A stretch of DNA of 64,000 bases from Medicago truncatula (Eukaryota > Streptophyta > Magnoliopsida > Fabales > Fabaceae): NCBI RefSeq assembly GCF_003473485.1, contig NC_053042.1, forward strand, positions 27,639,262 through 27,703,261, written 5' to 3'. Below the pieces are notes generated by a model, which worked only from the letters and a program-made list of their open reading frames with translations, did no database searches and was not told the origin of the DNA. Both the position numbers and the translations under genes were made by a program. Position 1 is the first letter of the stretch; every line of letters starts with the position of its first letter. Of this stretch, positions 1 to 12,802 are shown piece after piece.

Positions 1-178
1 AAAAAAAATTCCAATCAATTTGAATCAATGTGAAGGTTTGTTGGAGGTACCCTTCTTTGAACGGGTGATGATTTTCTCCACAGGTGAAGTTATATAATTT
101 CTTTTAGGTTGTTGATTTTTCTTCTTTTGGTGTTTCAAGGTCAAAGGACAAGCTTCCTTTGAGGCAGTGGGTATCTTT

Positions 179-391
179 GTGTGGGGAAGAGAAATTATGA
201 GTTGTTTTACAAAATTATCCCTAATAAATGGTATGGAAAAGATAAATGAAATAATTGAAAGAAGAGAGAGTAATTAATAGTTAAGGATATAATAAGAAAA
301 GTAACATTAATATTTCATTGGTATTGTAAAGCGACATATAATTTGGGACAAATTTTTTTCCAAAGCGACGTACAATTTGGGACGGAGGGAG
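179..391. mobile_element. Truncated Stowaway-like MITE
   Basis: The right end reads GGGACGGAGGGAG followed by TA, which is the Stowaway-type terminus. The body is an inverted, near-identical copy of the full element at 2478-2712. The first ~55 bases that the full copy has on this side are missing, so no left terminal repeat or left TA is seen. Near the right end a ~30-base unit holding a GACATATAATTTGGGAC-like string is present twice, where the full copy has it once. Family assignment rests on the terminus and the homology to the second copy. Confidence 0.7.
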
Positions 392-463
392 TATTGTTTA
401 GTAAGTTTTCGTATTTTGTTTGAGAAACTCGCAATACTTCTTGGTGATGCATTTGAGGGTGGG

Positions 464-647
464 TGTTAGATAATAAAGTATTTAACTTAAACTATTGGGC
501 CTTTATATTATTGAGTTAGCAGTTCATTATGTTCTATTATATATTTGTTTGTAATCTATGTTATACAATGTCATTGATACAATATTTAAACTCTAGTCGT
601 CATTGTTCTTGTCTCTGATTATCTATATTGTTAACGTTATTATCACA
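464..647 (+). repeat. Possible copia-like 3' LTR remnant
   Basis: A purine-rich tract (GAGGGTGGG) lies directly before a sequence starting TGTTAG, as a polypurine tract lies before the 3' LTR of a Ty1/copia element. The candidate LTR can end at the CA at 644-645 or at 646-647. No reverse transcriptase or second LTR is present in the window and I could not find a convincing 5-bp duplication, so this is a weak call from layout alone. Confidence 0.35.
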
Positions 648-2401
648 CGTTCTTGCAAAGATGCAATCGATGATTGAATTCAAATAAATTGAACGAAGAT
701 GAAATCGAATTGAACAAATCTCCTCTAAGATTTAAAACTAATTTTATGGTAACTAACCTGTGTCACATTGTTTCGTTGGAAAAAGTATGGACGCAAATTG
801 TAAAAAGTATTGTCTTCTATGTATCACTTTTAGTCTAACTTGGATGTTATTGCCTCCGCCGTCTTAGAACTTCAATGAAATTAACTGAAACAAACCAACC
901 TGATGTTAACCAAAATATAGGAAAGTAAAGTTTCAAATAAGTTTTAGCAAATAAAGGATGAAGTGCCAATTTTTTAAAAAGTGTAACAAAAAATGAATGA
1001 GATTAAAAACAACAAACCAATGGTGGCGGATCTCTTTAGGGACAAGCAGGGGCCATGTCATCCTCCAGGTTTTCTTTATATACTATATTAGGTGTATTAT
1101 ACCAATTATACTTCAGTTGTTATAGTGGACATGAGGTGCTGTAAATCGTTAAAGTTGTCGGTTCAACATTTTCTCATCTTCTTTTTACATATTTATCTTC
1201 TATTTTTCCATTTGTATTATAAAAAATGTTTTTGATGAGATTCAAACCTACACGCTCTTGCTCCTTTCAAATAATTTATACCACTAGACCAGTTATTAAT
1301 TATTGTTACTTCTTGAAATCGTTTAATATATATTCCATAGAAGTTTGGCACCCACAATAAGTTAACTCAAGATCTGCCACTCCTGAATAAACCAACAACT
1401 GAGATTCAAAAACTCAAAATAGAAACTTATTAAAATTGTACCATAAAAACATAATTTTAATCAATATGTATAAATCAATACAATAACATGTAATTGCCTT
1501 CCCTCAATACCATTTATGTCAAATGTATATTTTCAAACAAGTGGTACAAGAGCGGATCTTTAGTTTATTGGGATTTATAGTGATTTAAGCTTGTGCCTTA
1601 TGTTCTTCCTTGACTTTGGCATGAACCCTAATTTGAATTTGGTAATTATGAAGTTCGATTGTCTTTTGCATATATTTTTTTTATTTTTTTAAATCTGAAT
1701 AACAATTTCGATGGCTTTATAATTTATGAGATCGTCGTCTCAAATTTTGATATTATTCATTCAAGTGCAAGTTTGTTGCCATAATCAATATTTCTTTTGG
1801 AATATAATTTTTTGTTGTGCTAATCCTAATTATGTTTCGATTTTTATTATACATATAATTATTACTGCATATAAGTTTTTTGTTTGATTTCATTGTTATA
1901 CTATTGCATATGAACCTAAGAATTGAGAACTTCGCGGTAGTTTATCATGCAATTTATGTGATCATAATATTATATATATTTTAATTGATTGTTTTGATGT
2001 ATTTTGATGTCTTATATGTGCTTCATGAATTGAATCCAATACATTGGTATTGATTTGATAATTATATGTGATTTTCGATTTCAACTTTCAACATATGACA
2101 TTTTTTACAGTATACTTCAATCGATTCAAGAAGTGGATGTTGTTGCAATGATTTTGTGCTATATTTTGCATAAGCGATATTTTTATTTAGTTATTTAAGG
2201 AATTACAGTTTAATCGTAATAGTATAATCTGAATGGTTAAGATTATATCCATAATATATCAAATGATTGTACAAATCACATAATATCTATAGAACACCAA
2301 ATGTACATACATATCAAACACAAGCAATGATGTAATCTAGTAATTGAAGGAAGAAGAAAAAGAAAATAAACATATGGCAGGAAATGACTAGTTTTAAGTA
2401 G
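648..2401. other. AT-rich spacer, no gene seen
   Basis: I see no protein-coding exon, no RNA gene and no element with recognisable ends in this stretch. Reading frames are short and AT-driven. Confidence 0.6.
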
Positions 2402-2780
2402 TGGAATATCTAGGATTTGAGTCCCTTTTTGGATGTTTAGATACATGAGACAGAGTTATTTCTTGCTTTGTTAATTACTCCCTCCGTCCCAAATTGTATG
2501 TCACTTTACAATACCAATGAAATATTAATGTTACTTTTCCTATTATATCCTTAACTATTTATTACTCTCTCTTCTTTCAAGTCTTTTATTTATCTTTCCC
2601 ATATGACAATTTTGTAAAACAACTCATAATATCTCTTTTCCACACAATATTAATTACATTTCTTAATATGTGTGAAATGCCTAAAACGTATTACAATTTG
2701 GGACAGAGGGAGTAATTCTTTGAATTGATATTTAGGATTTCAGATTATATCACACTGGTACTAAACATTGAGATCCCTTT
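2402..2780 (+). repeat. Dispersed repeat, copy 1 (holds the MITE at 2478-2712)
   Basis: Outside the MITE, this stretch aligns with 19849-19983: both contain the strings ATCTAGGAT, GAGACAGAGT, TTTGAAT, AGGATTTC and a CACTGGTAC/CACATTGGTAC block in the same order. The second copy has no MITE and serves as the empty site. What larger element the repeat belongs to cannot be seen. Confidence 0.6.
2478..2712. mobile_element. Stowaway-like MITE, full length (235 bp)
   Basis: It starts CTCCCTCCGTCCCAAATTGTA and ends TACAATTTGGGACAGAGGGAG, an inverted terminal repeat, and is flanked by TA on both sides (2476-2477 and 2713-2714), as expected for Tc1/mariner-type MITEs. It has no coding capacity. The paralogous site near 19930 lacks the insert and supports the exact borders. 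Confidence 0.85.
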
Positions 2781-2794
2781 TCATTATTGATCTA

Positions 2795-2955
2795 GAGCTG
2801 TCAAAATGGGCGGTCCGACCGGTTTCACGCCGTCCCGCGCGGGCAATATTCTTTTTAGGGTCGGGCTGAAAAACCCAGTTTTAATATGGACTAGAATAAT
2901 ATAGCCCGGGCCCGACCCTATACGGATTAACGGGCTAGCCCGCACATACCTGTTT
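2795..2955. repeat. GC-rich repeat fragment, hAT-like edge
   Basis: The segment begins TAGAGCTGTCAAAATGGGC, which resembles the edge of plant hAT-type elements, and contains paired GGTCGGGC/GCCCGACC and CCGCGCGGG words in an otherwise AT-rich setting. No matching right end or 8-bp duplication was found. The call is weak. Confidence 0.3.
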
Positions 2956-2959
2956 TTTT

Positions 2960-4219
2960 TCTTCTTTTTTTCATTCTTTAAGGACCGAAAAGAATAACAT
3001 AACATAAGAACAAATATACACAAATAGTGAACAAAAGAACAATAAATTAATATTAGTCTAAGAGAATAACAATTATCCATACTAACATAGTAACATTAAC
3101 ATAAGTCACCAATGACCCAAAGTGACTAAGATTCTAAATTAAGAATATCAATTATCCAGAATAATATGACAAAAGTTTTAAAGATCCAAAAAGTCACTTG
3201 GTCTTATGCAAGGTTCACAACATCCACACTATTTGTTGCTTGTCCACTTTCATGAGTTTCATATTTTTGAACATCATTGTTGTCATGTAATTCTACAAAT
3301 TAAGAAATTTGATTGTTAAATATAGAAGCATAAAAGCATGACCACTTAATAAATAAACTTATATAAACAACTTAACATATAAAGAGAGACATAAGAATAA
3401 CAAAATTGGTTGAAGGCTTCATTTCCACAGCTATATAATTTAAGAAATATTTTTTTTAAGAAGTAAAATCTTATAATAATGGTCAAACTAAAATTCTACA
3501 TAACAAACTGTGTTTGACGGATTCTAACAAACTTCTCTACTGTAACAAAATTCTTGACTTGCATACCAATTAAATCCATATAAGTTTAATTAAGTTTTTG
3601 AGAATAATGGTCAATTACATGACATGGGGCAACAAATACTCTTGGGACTATAATGTCTAGAATTGGATCCTTTTGGGAAGTATATATACGTTTAACATTA
3701 AAGGACTATAATGTCTATACAAATGATCCTTTGCTACCATTCAAATTTTTTGAAAATAACTATACACTATTGTGCTTTAGGTCCATAAAATCAATGATTA
3801 CAGTTTAGATTTCATACATAACGCAGAAAACACAAATAAATATGATTAATCATGTTGGAGCAAAACTGATTTGAATCAAACTTATTTCATGTTCTTAAAT
3901 CACAAACTTGTAGCAAACAACTTCAGCACAATAACACAAACAATGCAGAAAAAGAAACAGACCTGAAAAACGATAAAGATGAATAAGAAATAGAGCTGCT
4001 AAGCCTGAATTAGAAACAGAGTTGTTGAGCCTGAAATAGAAACCAAGAAAACGAGTCATAAACAAAACAACAAAATATCCTCTTTGAATCATCTCTCACA
4101 TTTTCATTGTTTTTCTTCCGAAACTTCGAATTCAAGCACTATGTGTTTTTGCTACACTGTATGTATGGATGAGAAATCCTAATAAGTAACAACTTCAACC
4201 GTTCATCACTTTCAAGTTT

Positions 4220-4268
<49 letters not shown>

Positions 4269-4560
4269 TTCAGCTTGGCAAAGGGAGAAACGAAGAAAAT
4301 GAACCTGTGTGAATGTGATTTCAGCTTGGCCGTATAGAGAAATTTAAGAGAATGATCTTGTGTGAGCTTGTGATGTGAGGATATGATGAGATATGAATCA
4401 TACAAATAGAGAGAAAAGAGAGGGACTGACCGACGTATCCTTTTCAATTCAGTGAGTGAGTGTATTAGAGTTTCTTTGTTTAGATAATTAGGAAAACCAA
4501 ACAGTTTTAATTTTTAAATTTTTTTGAAACAAAAAATAAAAATTAATTCTTTGTAACAGT
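2960..4560. other. Repeat-rich spacer, no gene seen
   Basis: No coding region is supported. A (CT)n microsatellite lies at about 4221-4264 and produces a false reading frame with a Arg-Glu repeat on the minus strand. The last three bases (AGT, 4558-4560) are the left target duplication of the CACTA element. Confidence 0.6.
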
Positions 4561-4574
4561 CACTACAAGAAATA

Positions 4575-4830
4575 TTAGATTTTCCTAGGGAAATATTCCT
4601 CGGAAAACACACTTTTTTCGTAGGAAAACACGGATTTCCGAGAAATTACCGAGGAAATAAGTTGTAGGAAATTTTAGATCTATTCCTACGAGATTTTCGA
4701 CGAAAAGTTTGGTAGGAAAGCACTTTTGCAGGCTGCCACATCTGACACACGCTTTCCGACGAAAATTTCGTAGGAAAAATTAATAATTAAAAATTGCACA
4801 CGTTTTCCTACGAAACTTTCCTAGGAAACA
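4575..4830. repeat. Left subterminal repeats of the CACTA element
   Basis: Many copies of CCTACGAAA, TTCGTAGGAAA, CCGACGAAA and CCTAGGAAA in both orientations. Similar words fill the right end. Subterminal repeats are known binding sites for TnpA-type proteins in En/Spm; the binding here is inferred. Confidence 0.8.
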
Positions 4831-4879
4831 ATTATATTTTAAAAAAAAAAAATTAGATCCAAATTTTTATTTCGAAAAA

Positions 4880-4978
4880 GGCGCCAAATAATTCAAATGA
4901 GGTGCCAAAATATTTGGCGCCAAAATTTCATAAAAAATCAAATTTAAAAAAAACGAAAAATAAAAAAAGTGCGCCAAA
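4880..4978. promoter_or_regulatory. Cluster of GCGCCAAA words (E2F-like) inside CACTA
   Basis: Three copies of GCGCCAAA or its complement occur at about 4880-4888, 4913-4921 and 4971-4978, plus a GTGCCAAA. The word equals the core of the E2F consensus TTTSGCGC. Binding is not shown by sequence alone. Confidence 0.3.
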
Positions 4979-5160
4979 ATTTGAAAATAACCCAAATTTT
5001 TTGATAATTTGTTTCCTACAAAACATGTCATGTTGATAAATAATTACATAAAACAAAATTCATATATGCAAGTTAAATTTTCTTTAACAGTAACCACCTA
5101 AAACACCCCAAAAGTGCCCAAAATCCCTAACCAAAAAACAGCAACTGAAAAGAATATAAA

Positions 5161-7669
5161 TTAATCGTTATGATCATCATCCCTCTCCTCGTCCTCGTCC
5201 TCGTCCTCATCATCATGATCATCATCATCATCATTGTCATCGTCATATGTTCGGTCTTCTTGAACCGACGGTGATGATTGACTCGATGGCGACGATGATT
5301 CCGATGTTTTCCTACTCTTCATGCCACCCATCCTTTTTGTAACCATCCTGGTGAGTTTTCTCATTTCCTCTGCCTGTTTGGCTAGCAATTCCCTTAACTC
5401 ATTCTCCGATTCTTCTTTCTTTGCCAACGCCTCCTTTTGAGATTGCAACTCCTGGTTCATTCGTTGTATCATTGCTTGCATCTCAAGAGGCAGCTCTGTA
5501 GAAGGAGATGAGGACTCTGGTGGAGGAGGAACATAGAACAAATCTCCATGTACCACATTGCCGGCTAATGGCCCAAGACCGTACATTCTACCCTTTCTTT
5601 CTTTTCCTCCATCCGGTCTTCCTTTTTCTGCAGCCTTCGCCCATAATTGAAGTTTAATGGGGAAGGGAATTTCCGGATACGATGGAATCTCAAGATTCTC
5701 CTTCAAAAATTCCGCTGCATTCGTGCGATAAGCTGCCTATAAAGTAAAGTAATCAATAATAAAGTCAAAACCGAAAAAAATAACAAATACACAGCAGCAG
5801 CAAGCTATCAACACCAAAACAGAAAATGGATCACCTAAAAAACTCACTCCCTAACCACTGTCAATAACAGAACAGCATGCCATTGATATCGTGTTCGTCT
5901 TTCGGCTAGTACACGTAATAATAGTCATTTCCTTTTTTAATAAACCATTGATATCAGCATGAAATGCAATAATATTTTGATAACTAACATACTTATTAGG
6001 CTCTTCTTAGCAGGTAGGTACTTTGGCATCGTTAGCATGATACTATATATGTAACAGAAGCTGTAGAAGACCTTTTGATGTATAAACTAAAGATCCAGCT
6101 AGTACAATTCAATTCACTAAAGATCAAGCTATAAACCATATGACCGACACACGACCAACATCCTTTGAACACAGCAGAGAACATAAAATTATTAAGAATT
6201 TACCTGGGTATTGCTAGCTTGAGCATCAACATACCGACCAAGATTCTGACTGAAACGAGTTACATCATGGATCTCTTCCGGATAAGGAACTCTACCCAAT
6301 CTATTTCGCTAATTGTACACACAAATATTAACCAATTAGAACATTTGGCAAATTTAATATATACATATATATAAAATTATAAATAGTTAAATATATTTTT
6401 TTACCAAATCTCTAGCATAGGTAGCGGTACTGACAGAACCTTGTGCGTGCAACTGCCCTCCTACAATAGATGTCCTATTCACCTTGTTAGCTTTGGACCG
6501 ATTCTTAAAATGTGGATCTTCATTCCAATACTTCAGCAATAACTCCCAGCTTTTCTCTCCGATCCATTGTGTACGATAATTGCCCTTACGTTTTTTCAAT
6601 TCCTGCCGTTCATCATATAACAAATCTGATAAACGTCTTGCAGCTACCCTATGAAAGTTTCTCTCTACAAGAGTATGATGATGAGGTTCCCATCTAGAAA
6701 AATCCTACAATAAAAAAAATTATTAGACATTCAGTAATGTAAAAAATAAACCATATTATAAAGTAAATACAATTATTTAATATTCAATAAAATGTGTTTA
6801 CCGAAAAGTATTTAAAAAGGTCGTTCCTGTCATCGGTAGTAAGATCTGAATATACGGCCCAACGCCTATCTTTAGGGTAAAACGTCTGGATCGCCATTCT
6901 AATATGTTCTGATACTCCGTGGGATGGCTCTAACCTACAAATTTGAATTGTTAATTAAATTATGCATTTAAAAAACTAATAAGAATTAAGTCAAACATAG
7001 GTAACAAATTAAATTTTTATTACTTACGTTTCAGGTGTTGGTGTAACCACAACAAGGTTATCCACATACTCCCAGTCTTCAATGATTTGACGTCGTTGTC
7101 GTCGTCTTTGATCAGCCCCAGACGGTACCTCTTCATTTTGGTTGTTTTGTTGTTGTTGTTGTTGTTGATGCTGTTGTGGAGGTCGTTGATCAACAAGTAA
7201 GGCTAAGAAATTTCCAGTTTGCATAAGATCTTGCATCAGTTTCGTTGATGATTGTGATGGAACGGATGTGTTAAAGCCTTGTCGGACATTAGACCGGGTG
7301 GTGTTGTAACTTGGCGAGTGTGTCGATGGCGGAGTAAATCCAGGCATGGCAAAACCAGGACTAGAATATATGAGGGGCTGGCTAGTAGTAGCATGACTAG
7401 TAGTAGCTGCAGGAAATGATGCGGGAAGAATAGGCGGGAATGGTGCGGGAGGAATAGGCGGGAATGGTGCGGGAGTAAGGAGGTGGAGTAGTAGCAATAG
7501 GAATAGGAGTACCGGTCCGTTCATCAATGTTACGGAAGGTTACCCCCGTCGGCCGAACCCACTGTCTGGTAGGGTCTAAGGAAACATCTATTCTTCCATT
7601 CTTCTTTTTCTTCAGCTTCCCATGATCTACAGCAAGAGCCTTACCCTTATCCTTGTCTCGCCCAGACAT
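5161..7669 (-). pseudogene. CACTA-encoded Transposase_24-type protein (one frameshift)
   Basis: Five minus-strand exons can be placed by GT-AG borders: 7669-7028, 6934-6802, 6704-6405, 6308-6204 and 5736-5161. The start is taken at MSGRDKDKGK, just after an upstream in-frame ATG. The product has a basic start, a Pro-rich stretch with a Gln run, then the typical plant CACTA block: SEHIRMAIQTFYPKDRRW, an RVAARRLSDLLYDERQ-like helix, a conserved WNEDPHFKNRS segment, and RNRLGRVPYPEEIHDVTRF. It ends in a coiled-coil (QRMNQELQSQKEALAKKEE) and a Ser- then Asp/Glu-rich tail. This matches Pfam Transposase_24 (Ptta/En/Spm), the second gene of many plant CACTA elements. Total exon length is 1,756 nt, one more than a multiple of three: an extra T near 7470 (in CCTCCTTACTCC on the coding strand) breaks the frame in the Pro-rich part. 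Without it the protein would be about 584 aa. Confidence 0.8.
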
Positions 7670-9641
7670 CCCTGTCATAATTATACAATAAACAAAATTA
7701 ATAGAGGTAAAATAGACAATGAATGTAGAATCAGAGTCGTTGAGATTTGAGATATCATCATACACATGCAAAATTTAGTATACTAGAATTACAAGAGGTC
7801 AATTACTACTAGAATATTTAGACCTCATTTTGATCCATTGGCCAAAAATTTGCAGGACTCTTCAACTAGAATATTTAGACTTCATTTTGATCCATTGGCC
7901 AATTACTACTAAACCAGATGAAGTTAAATAACCTACAGGAAGCATAGCAACATTAGTGAACCGGTTTGGTCCTTCGTTTAGACCTCGTTGAGATTTTGAT
8001 CCTTTGTTTTTTGAAACTCCCAAACAAAGGTTTACATCTCCATTTTTAAAGTCTTTCCTTCCCATCCCCTCCCCTCCAAAACCCAACTCGCAAACAAAAC
8101 CTTAGGGCTCTTGTTACTAGGATCTCCATTTTTCACAAAGTCTTCTTTATGTGAGTTTTTTTTTTTCGCTCTTAAGTTTGATTGCATTGGCTGCTCCCTG
8201 GAATTGGGTCTGGCAGGTTTGTTGGACTGATTCTGCCACAATATCTATTTAGCTAATATTTTATACTATTGGTAATTAGTAATTTGGAAGGAAAATTTGG
8301 TGCTTGTAACTAGTTTTGATATCTAAACATAACATAGTAATTAAATTCAAATACCAAACAGAGACAATGAATTCCACTGAGAACCATAACTAACACTGTC
8401 AAAATACTGACCATGTATCCGAGAGAGAGACGTATAAAATGATATTCAATTCAATCAATGGCACATTATCAAGTAAAACAAAATAAGAACAAAACCTAGA
8501 CTCACAATCATTACTAGCAGCAAACTAATCTTGTATATGATCATGTTTTTATTAGGATTGATGTAGGATTTTTTTAGTCTAGATTTATTTCCTCAATTAA
8601 GGGATTCTTAGTGTACAATTTTCATTATAAATAGGGAAAAATATAACAACCTCCCTTGAGTTCTATCTAAATGCACCTAACATCCCCTCCATTTTCCCAA
8701 ACATCAAAACGAGGGAAACAGAGAGTGAATACTTGAAGGTTGTGTTGAGCAAGGGAACCTAATAAGCAACTCTAAAACCCCACTACAACTAAAAGAGTAA
8801 AAACCCACTACAGGGATTGCAGATTTCCCCATTTCAAAAGCTCAATAACCCACAACTATTGAAATGTCGCATAAACACACAAAGTTGGGGTTTTTTTTTA
8901 TTTAAAAAAAATGTATATGTCGCATAAACACACAAAAAAATTGGGGTTTTTTTTCTCTTTTGTCAAGCAAGATGCTATGAATAATCACAAACCCTAAAAA
9001 TTAAGAAAAGAAACAGAAAAACCCAACAAAGAGAGAAAAATAAGGATTCAGATACGATACCATTAGAGAAGATGATAGAGGAGTTGAGAGAGAAAAGAAA
9101 GATACCGATTGGTGCATCAAACGATGGAAGTAGCGATTGATGATGGAAGCAGCGATTGGTGATGGAAGCAGCGATGGAAAGAAGATGATGAACAGTGAAG
9201 GGAAATCGATTTATGCCATGAGTGAGGAACCGATTGAGTGAAGATTTGGTTAGTGAGATTGAGCCATTAGGGTTAGTGAGATTGAAATTTAGGTTTCAGA
9301 TTTGGGGGGGGAAAGTGAGATTGAGGAAGTATTTTCATTTTAGGGTTTTGGAGATGATGGAGGGAGATTGAAATTGGGGAAAAGAGGTGGGAGGGAGAAG
9401 AATGAAATTGGTAAAGAGGGAGTGTGAAAACCGATCCTTTCCTCTCCTTTTGACAGTTTTTAATTTTCTTTTATTTTACAATATCATATACATAATTTTT
9501 TAATATAATAGTTAGATAATAAATGATATAAAAAATACATTAGATAGATAACTAATATGATAAAATCATTATATTAAACATAAATATTTCATTATTATGA
9601 TAAAATAATTACATTAAAGACATCATGTGTTTTATGAAGGG
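7670..9641. other. CACTA internal non-coding region
   Basis: This is the stretch between the two transposon genes. It holds a short local duplication (about 7805-7845 and 7869-7905, ATTTTGATCCATTGGCCAA), a repeated GTCGCATAAACACACAAA unit (about 8867 and 8918), and a repeated GATGGAAGCAGCGATTG unit (about 9141-9175). The 5' leader of the left gene and the 3' end of the transposase must lie here. No other gene is seen. Confidence 0.5.
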
Positions 9642-12600
9642 TTATTCATCATCGTCATAATAAAAATCATCCACTTTGTTGTCAGGGTTATTTGCATCTT
9701 CCCCACTGTCTCTAGAGTTACTTGACTCCTCCCCACTATCAGTGTCAATAAGTAACATTTGAGCTAACGTTTCAGCATCAAGTTGTTGACCGTCAACATC
9801 TCTGTCAACCAAATTTGTAACAGGATCGACTTCAATCACATCTGGAACATGTGATATTTCATCATCTTGGTAAGGTATTTCTTTATCTAGAACTTCTGTC
9901 TCAAATTGACCTCTTGGTTTACACTTGATAGCAGCACACCATCCATGTTTGCGCCGGTGATGAGAAGGATAGGGTACATAATACACTTGACTAACTTTAC
10001 TTGCCAAAATGAAAGGGTCAAATGCATTATACATCCGGTTCATTCGTACATCAACAGTTTTATGCTTTGGATCAATTTTCATCCCATTTGCAGGGTCAAA
10101 CCAGTCACAATAAAACAATACAACTTTGTTAGGTTCATCTACATATAGGTAAGTTACTTCAAATATGTGTTTGATCACACCATAGAAGTCATCTTCACCT
10201 CCATCACTGATTCCTTTGACGTAAACACCACTGTTAATTGTTTTTTTGCCCACTGACCGTGATTGAGTATGAAATTTAAACCCATTGACAAAGTAAGTGT
10301 CCCATTGTTTGACTTTTCTTCCCGGACCTTCGGCTAATCCCCTCAAATGATATATTTGTGTAGTCGGATGAGAATTTAACAATTGATGCTTAAACCATCC
10401 TTGAAAACTTGTATATATGTTACTGATATTTAATCCTTGAAATATCTCAATGTATGGTCCAACTTCGCTACAATTAATCATCACATGAATTGTCGCTGAC
10501 TGCAACTCTGCGTCGTTCATCCAATAATATTTCCCTGGATGACAAGGACGTCCTTGGTGACAAAAAACTGATAAGGCAGACTGAAACCCTTCACTTTCAA
10601 CAATAACTTCATTTCGTGTATTTCTTGGGGTCAACATCAATGGGTTGAAGTAATGAGAGATGAAATAGTTTGTTTCCCGATGCACGTAAGCTGCAACTAT
10701 TGATCCCTCAACCCTTGCTTTATTTCTCACCATTCGCTTTGCATAACCCATGAACCTTTCAAAAGGATACATCCACCTATATTGAACAGGTCCACCGAGC
10801 CAAGCTTCGTATGCGAGATGCACAGGAAGATGTTCCATAGAATCAAAGAAACCTGGGGGAAAAAACTTGCTCTAGTTTACAAAGAGTGATAGGCATATTT
10901 TGATCCATTTTAACAAGTTCATCCATCCTCAAGGTTGAAGCGCACAAGTCTTTAAAAAAAAGGCTAACTTCAGTCAAGGGGTTTAAGACATTATTTGGCA
11001 ATGAACTAAACGCAATTGGAAGTAAGCGTTCCAGGAAAATGTGGGAATCATGACTTTTCATTCTATGCAATCTTCCTAAGTTGACGTCGGCACACCTCGA
11101 CAAGTTAGAACAATATCCGTCTGGCATCCTCAATTCTTTCAACCATTGACAAACAAATTTTGCTTCATCAGCAGTAAGACTATAAATAGCCTTGGGTTTT
11201 AGATATTTTCCATTTTGAAGAAGTTGTAGCTCCATTTCTGGTCTCTTACAATGCAATGGCAAGTCCATTCTAGCCTTCTCATTATCTTTTGATTTACCAG
11301 AGACATTCATCACCGTGTGAATTATATTGTCACAAAAGTTCTTTTCAATGTGCATAACATCAAGATTATGTCTCAATAAATTATCTTTCCAGTAAGGGAG
11401 ATCCCAGAAGATACTTCTTTTGGTCCAATGGTGCTCGTTACTGTATTGTGGGTGTATGACTCTTTTGCCAACATCTGTGAACTTCAAAAGTCCTAGTTCA
11501 TTGACTCTACGGTATACTTCCTCTGATGATGTCCTAGGAGGCGGGCCATCTTTTTCTGTTTTTCCTTTAGTAAACAAATTCCTCTTCTTACGAAATTCAT
11601 GTGTCGCTGGTAAAAACGGACGATGACAGTCAAACCACGAATGCTTTCTTCCGTGATGCAACCATATGGCCTTTGTGTGTTCCATGCAATGTGGACAAGC
11701 CAATCTTCCATGAGTCGACCATCCAGACAACATTCCATATGCAGGAAAGTCGTTAATAGTCCATGTAACACCCCGTTTTTCCAACGTGAAAATTTCATTT
11801 ATTTAATCAGAGTAATTCACCTAAACGGAATGTCACATTCTTTTCTTAAAATCATAAACTGTATAAATAACTATTTATCCTTTAAAATTCAATAACTAAA
11901 AAGTCTTTAATACTTCGCAGCGGAAATTATTCAATAATCAAAACAGTCTTTGGCACTAAAGCCTCTTTACAATTATGTCATAAAAATCCATTCTAAAAAC
12001 ATAGTCATAACTCTTCAGAAACAATACGTAAAGAATAGAAAGCAATAACAAATTCCCATCCCGTTACGTATCAGAGCTCCTAAAGACACTTGAGCCACCA
12101 CTCCTACTAATCATTAATACCTGCAGGTTACTCATACGAAGAGCAACATTTTCAAGCAGAAGGGGTGAGATTTCACAAAACAATAATATCAAGCATATAA
12201 TTCAATAATTATATTTAACAACACAAATAACTTCATCTATTAGTAATAATAATTCTTCATGTAATAATTCTTAATAGTTCAACCAACTTCTAATTATCAT
12301 TTAACACATATTAACCAAATCGTAACAAACATAGATCATCACATCATAGTCATAGTTCATATATAGCATAACAACATCTTAATCTTAATTCATATACAAC
12401 ATAACAACATCATTAATTCATAATAATAATTATTCATCAAACATCTCATTATCAATTCATTAATAAAAGACAACTTATCAATTTAACATAAACATCATCA
12501 AGTACACTTAACAACTCATAGATATCATCATGTAATCATCATCACTAATAACTTTAAAACAACACAATATAATCATCTCTTATTAATAGTAATAATTATC

Positions 12601-12648
12601 TACATCATAACATAAACATCTTCTTATAATAATATAACAACAACGTAA

Positions 12649-12802
12649 CATGATATTCACTTAATAATAATAATAATTATATATACATCATCTCGTCATA
12701 ATATAATAATATAACAACAACATAGCATGATATTCACTTAATAATAATAATAATTATATATACATCATCTCGTCATAATATAATAATATAACAACAACAT
12801 AT
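12649..12802. repeat. 77-bp tandem duplication in the solo LTR
   Basis: Two near-identical units begin CATGATATTCACTTAATAAT at 12649 and 12726. The period is 77 bp. The unit is AT-rich and non-coding. Confidence 0.85.

Noticed and set aside
4139..4447. Minus-strand frame with an Arg-Glu repeat
   Set aside because: It is the (CT)n microsatellite read in one frame; there is no domain or splice support.
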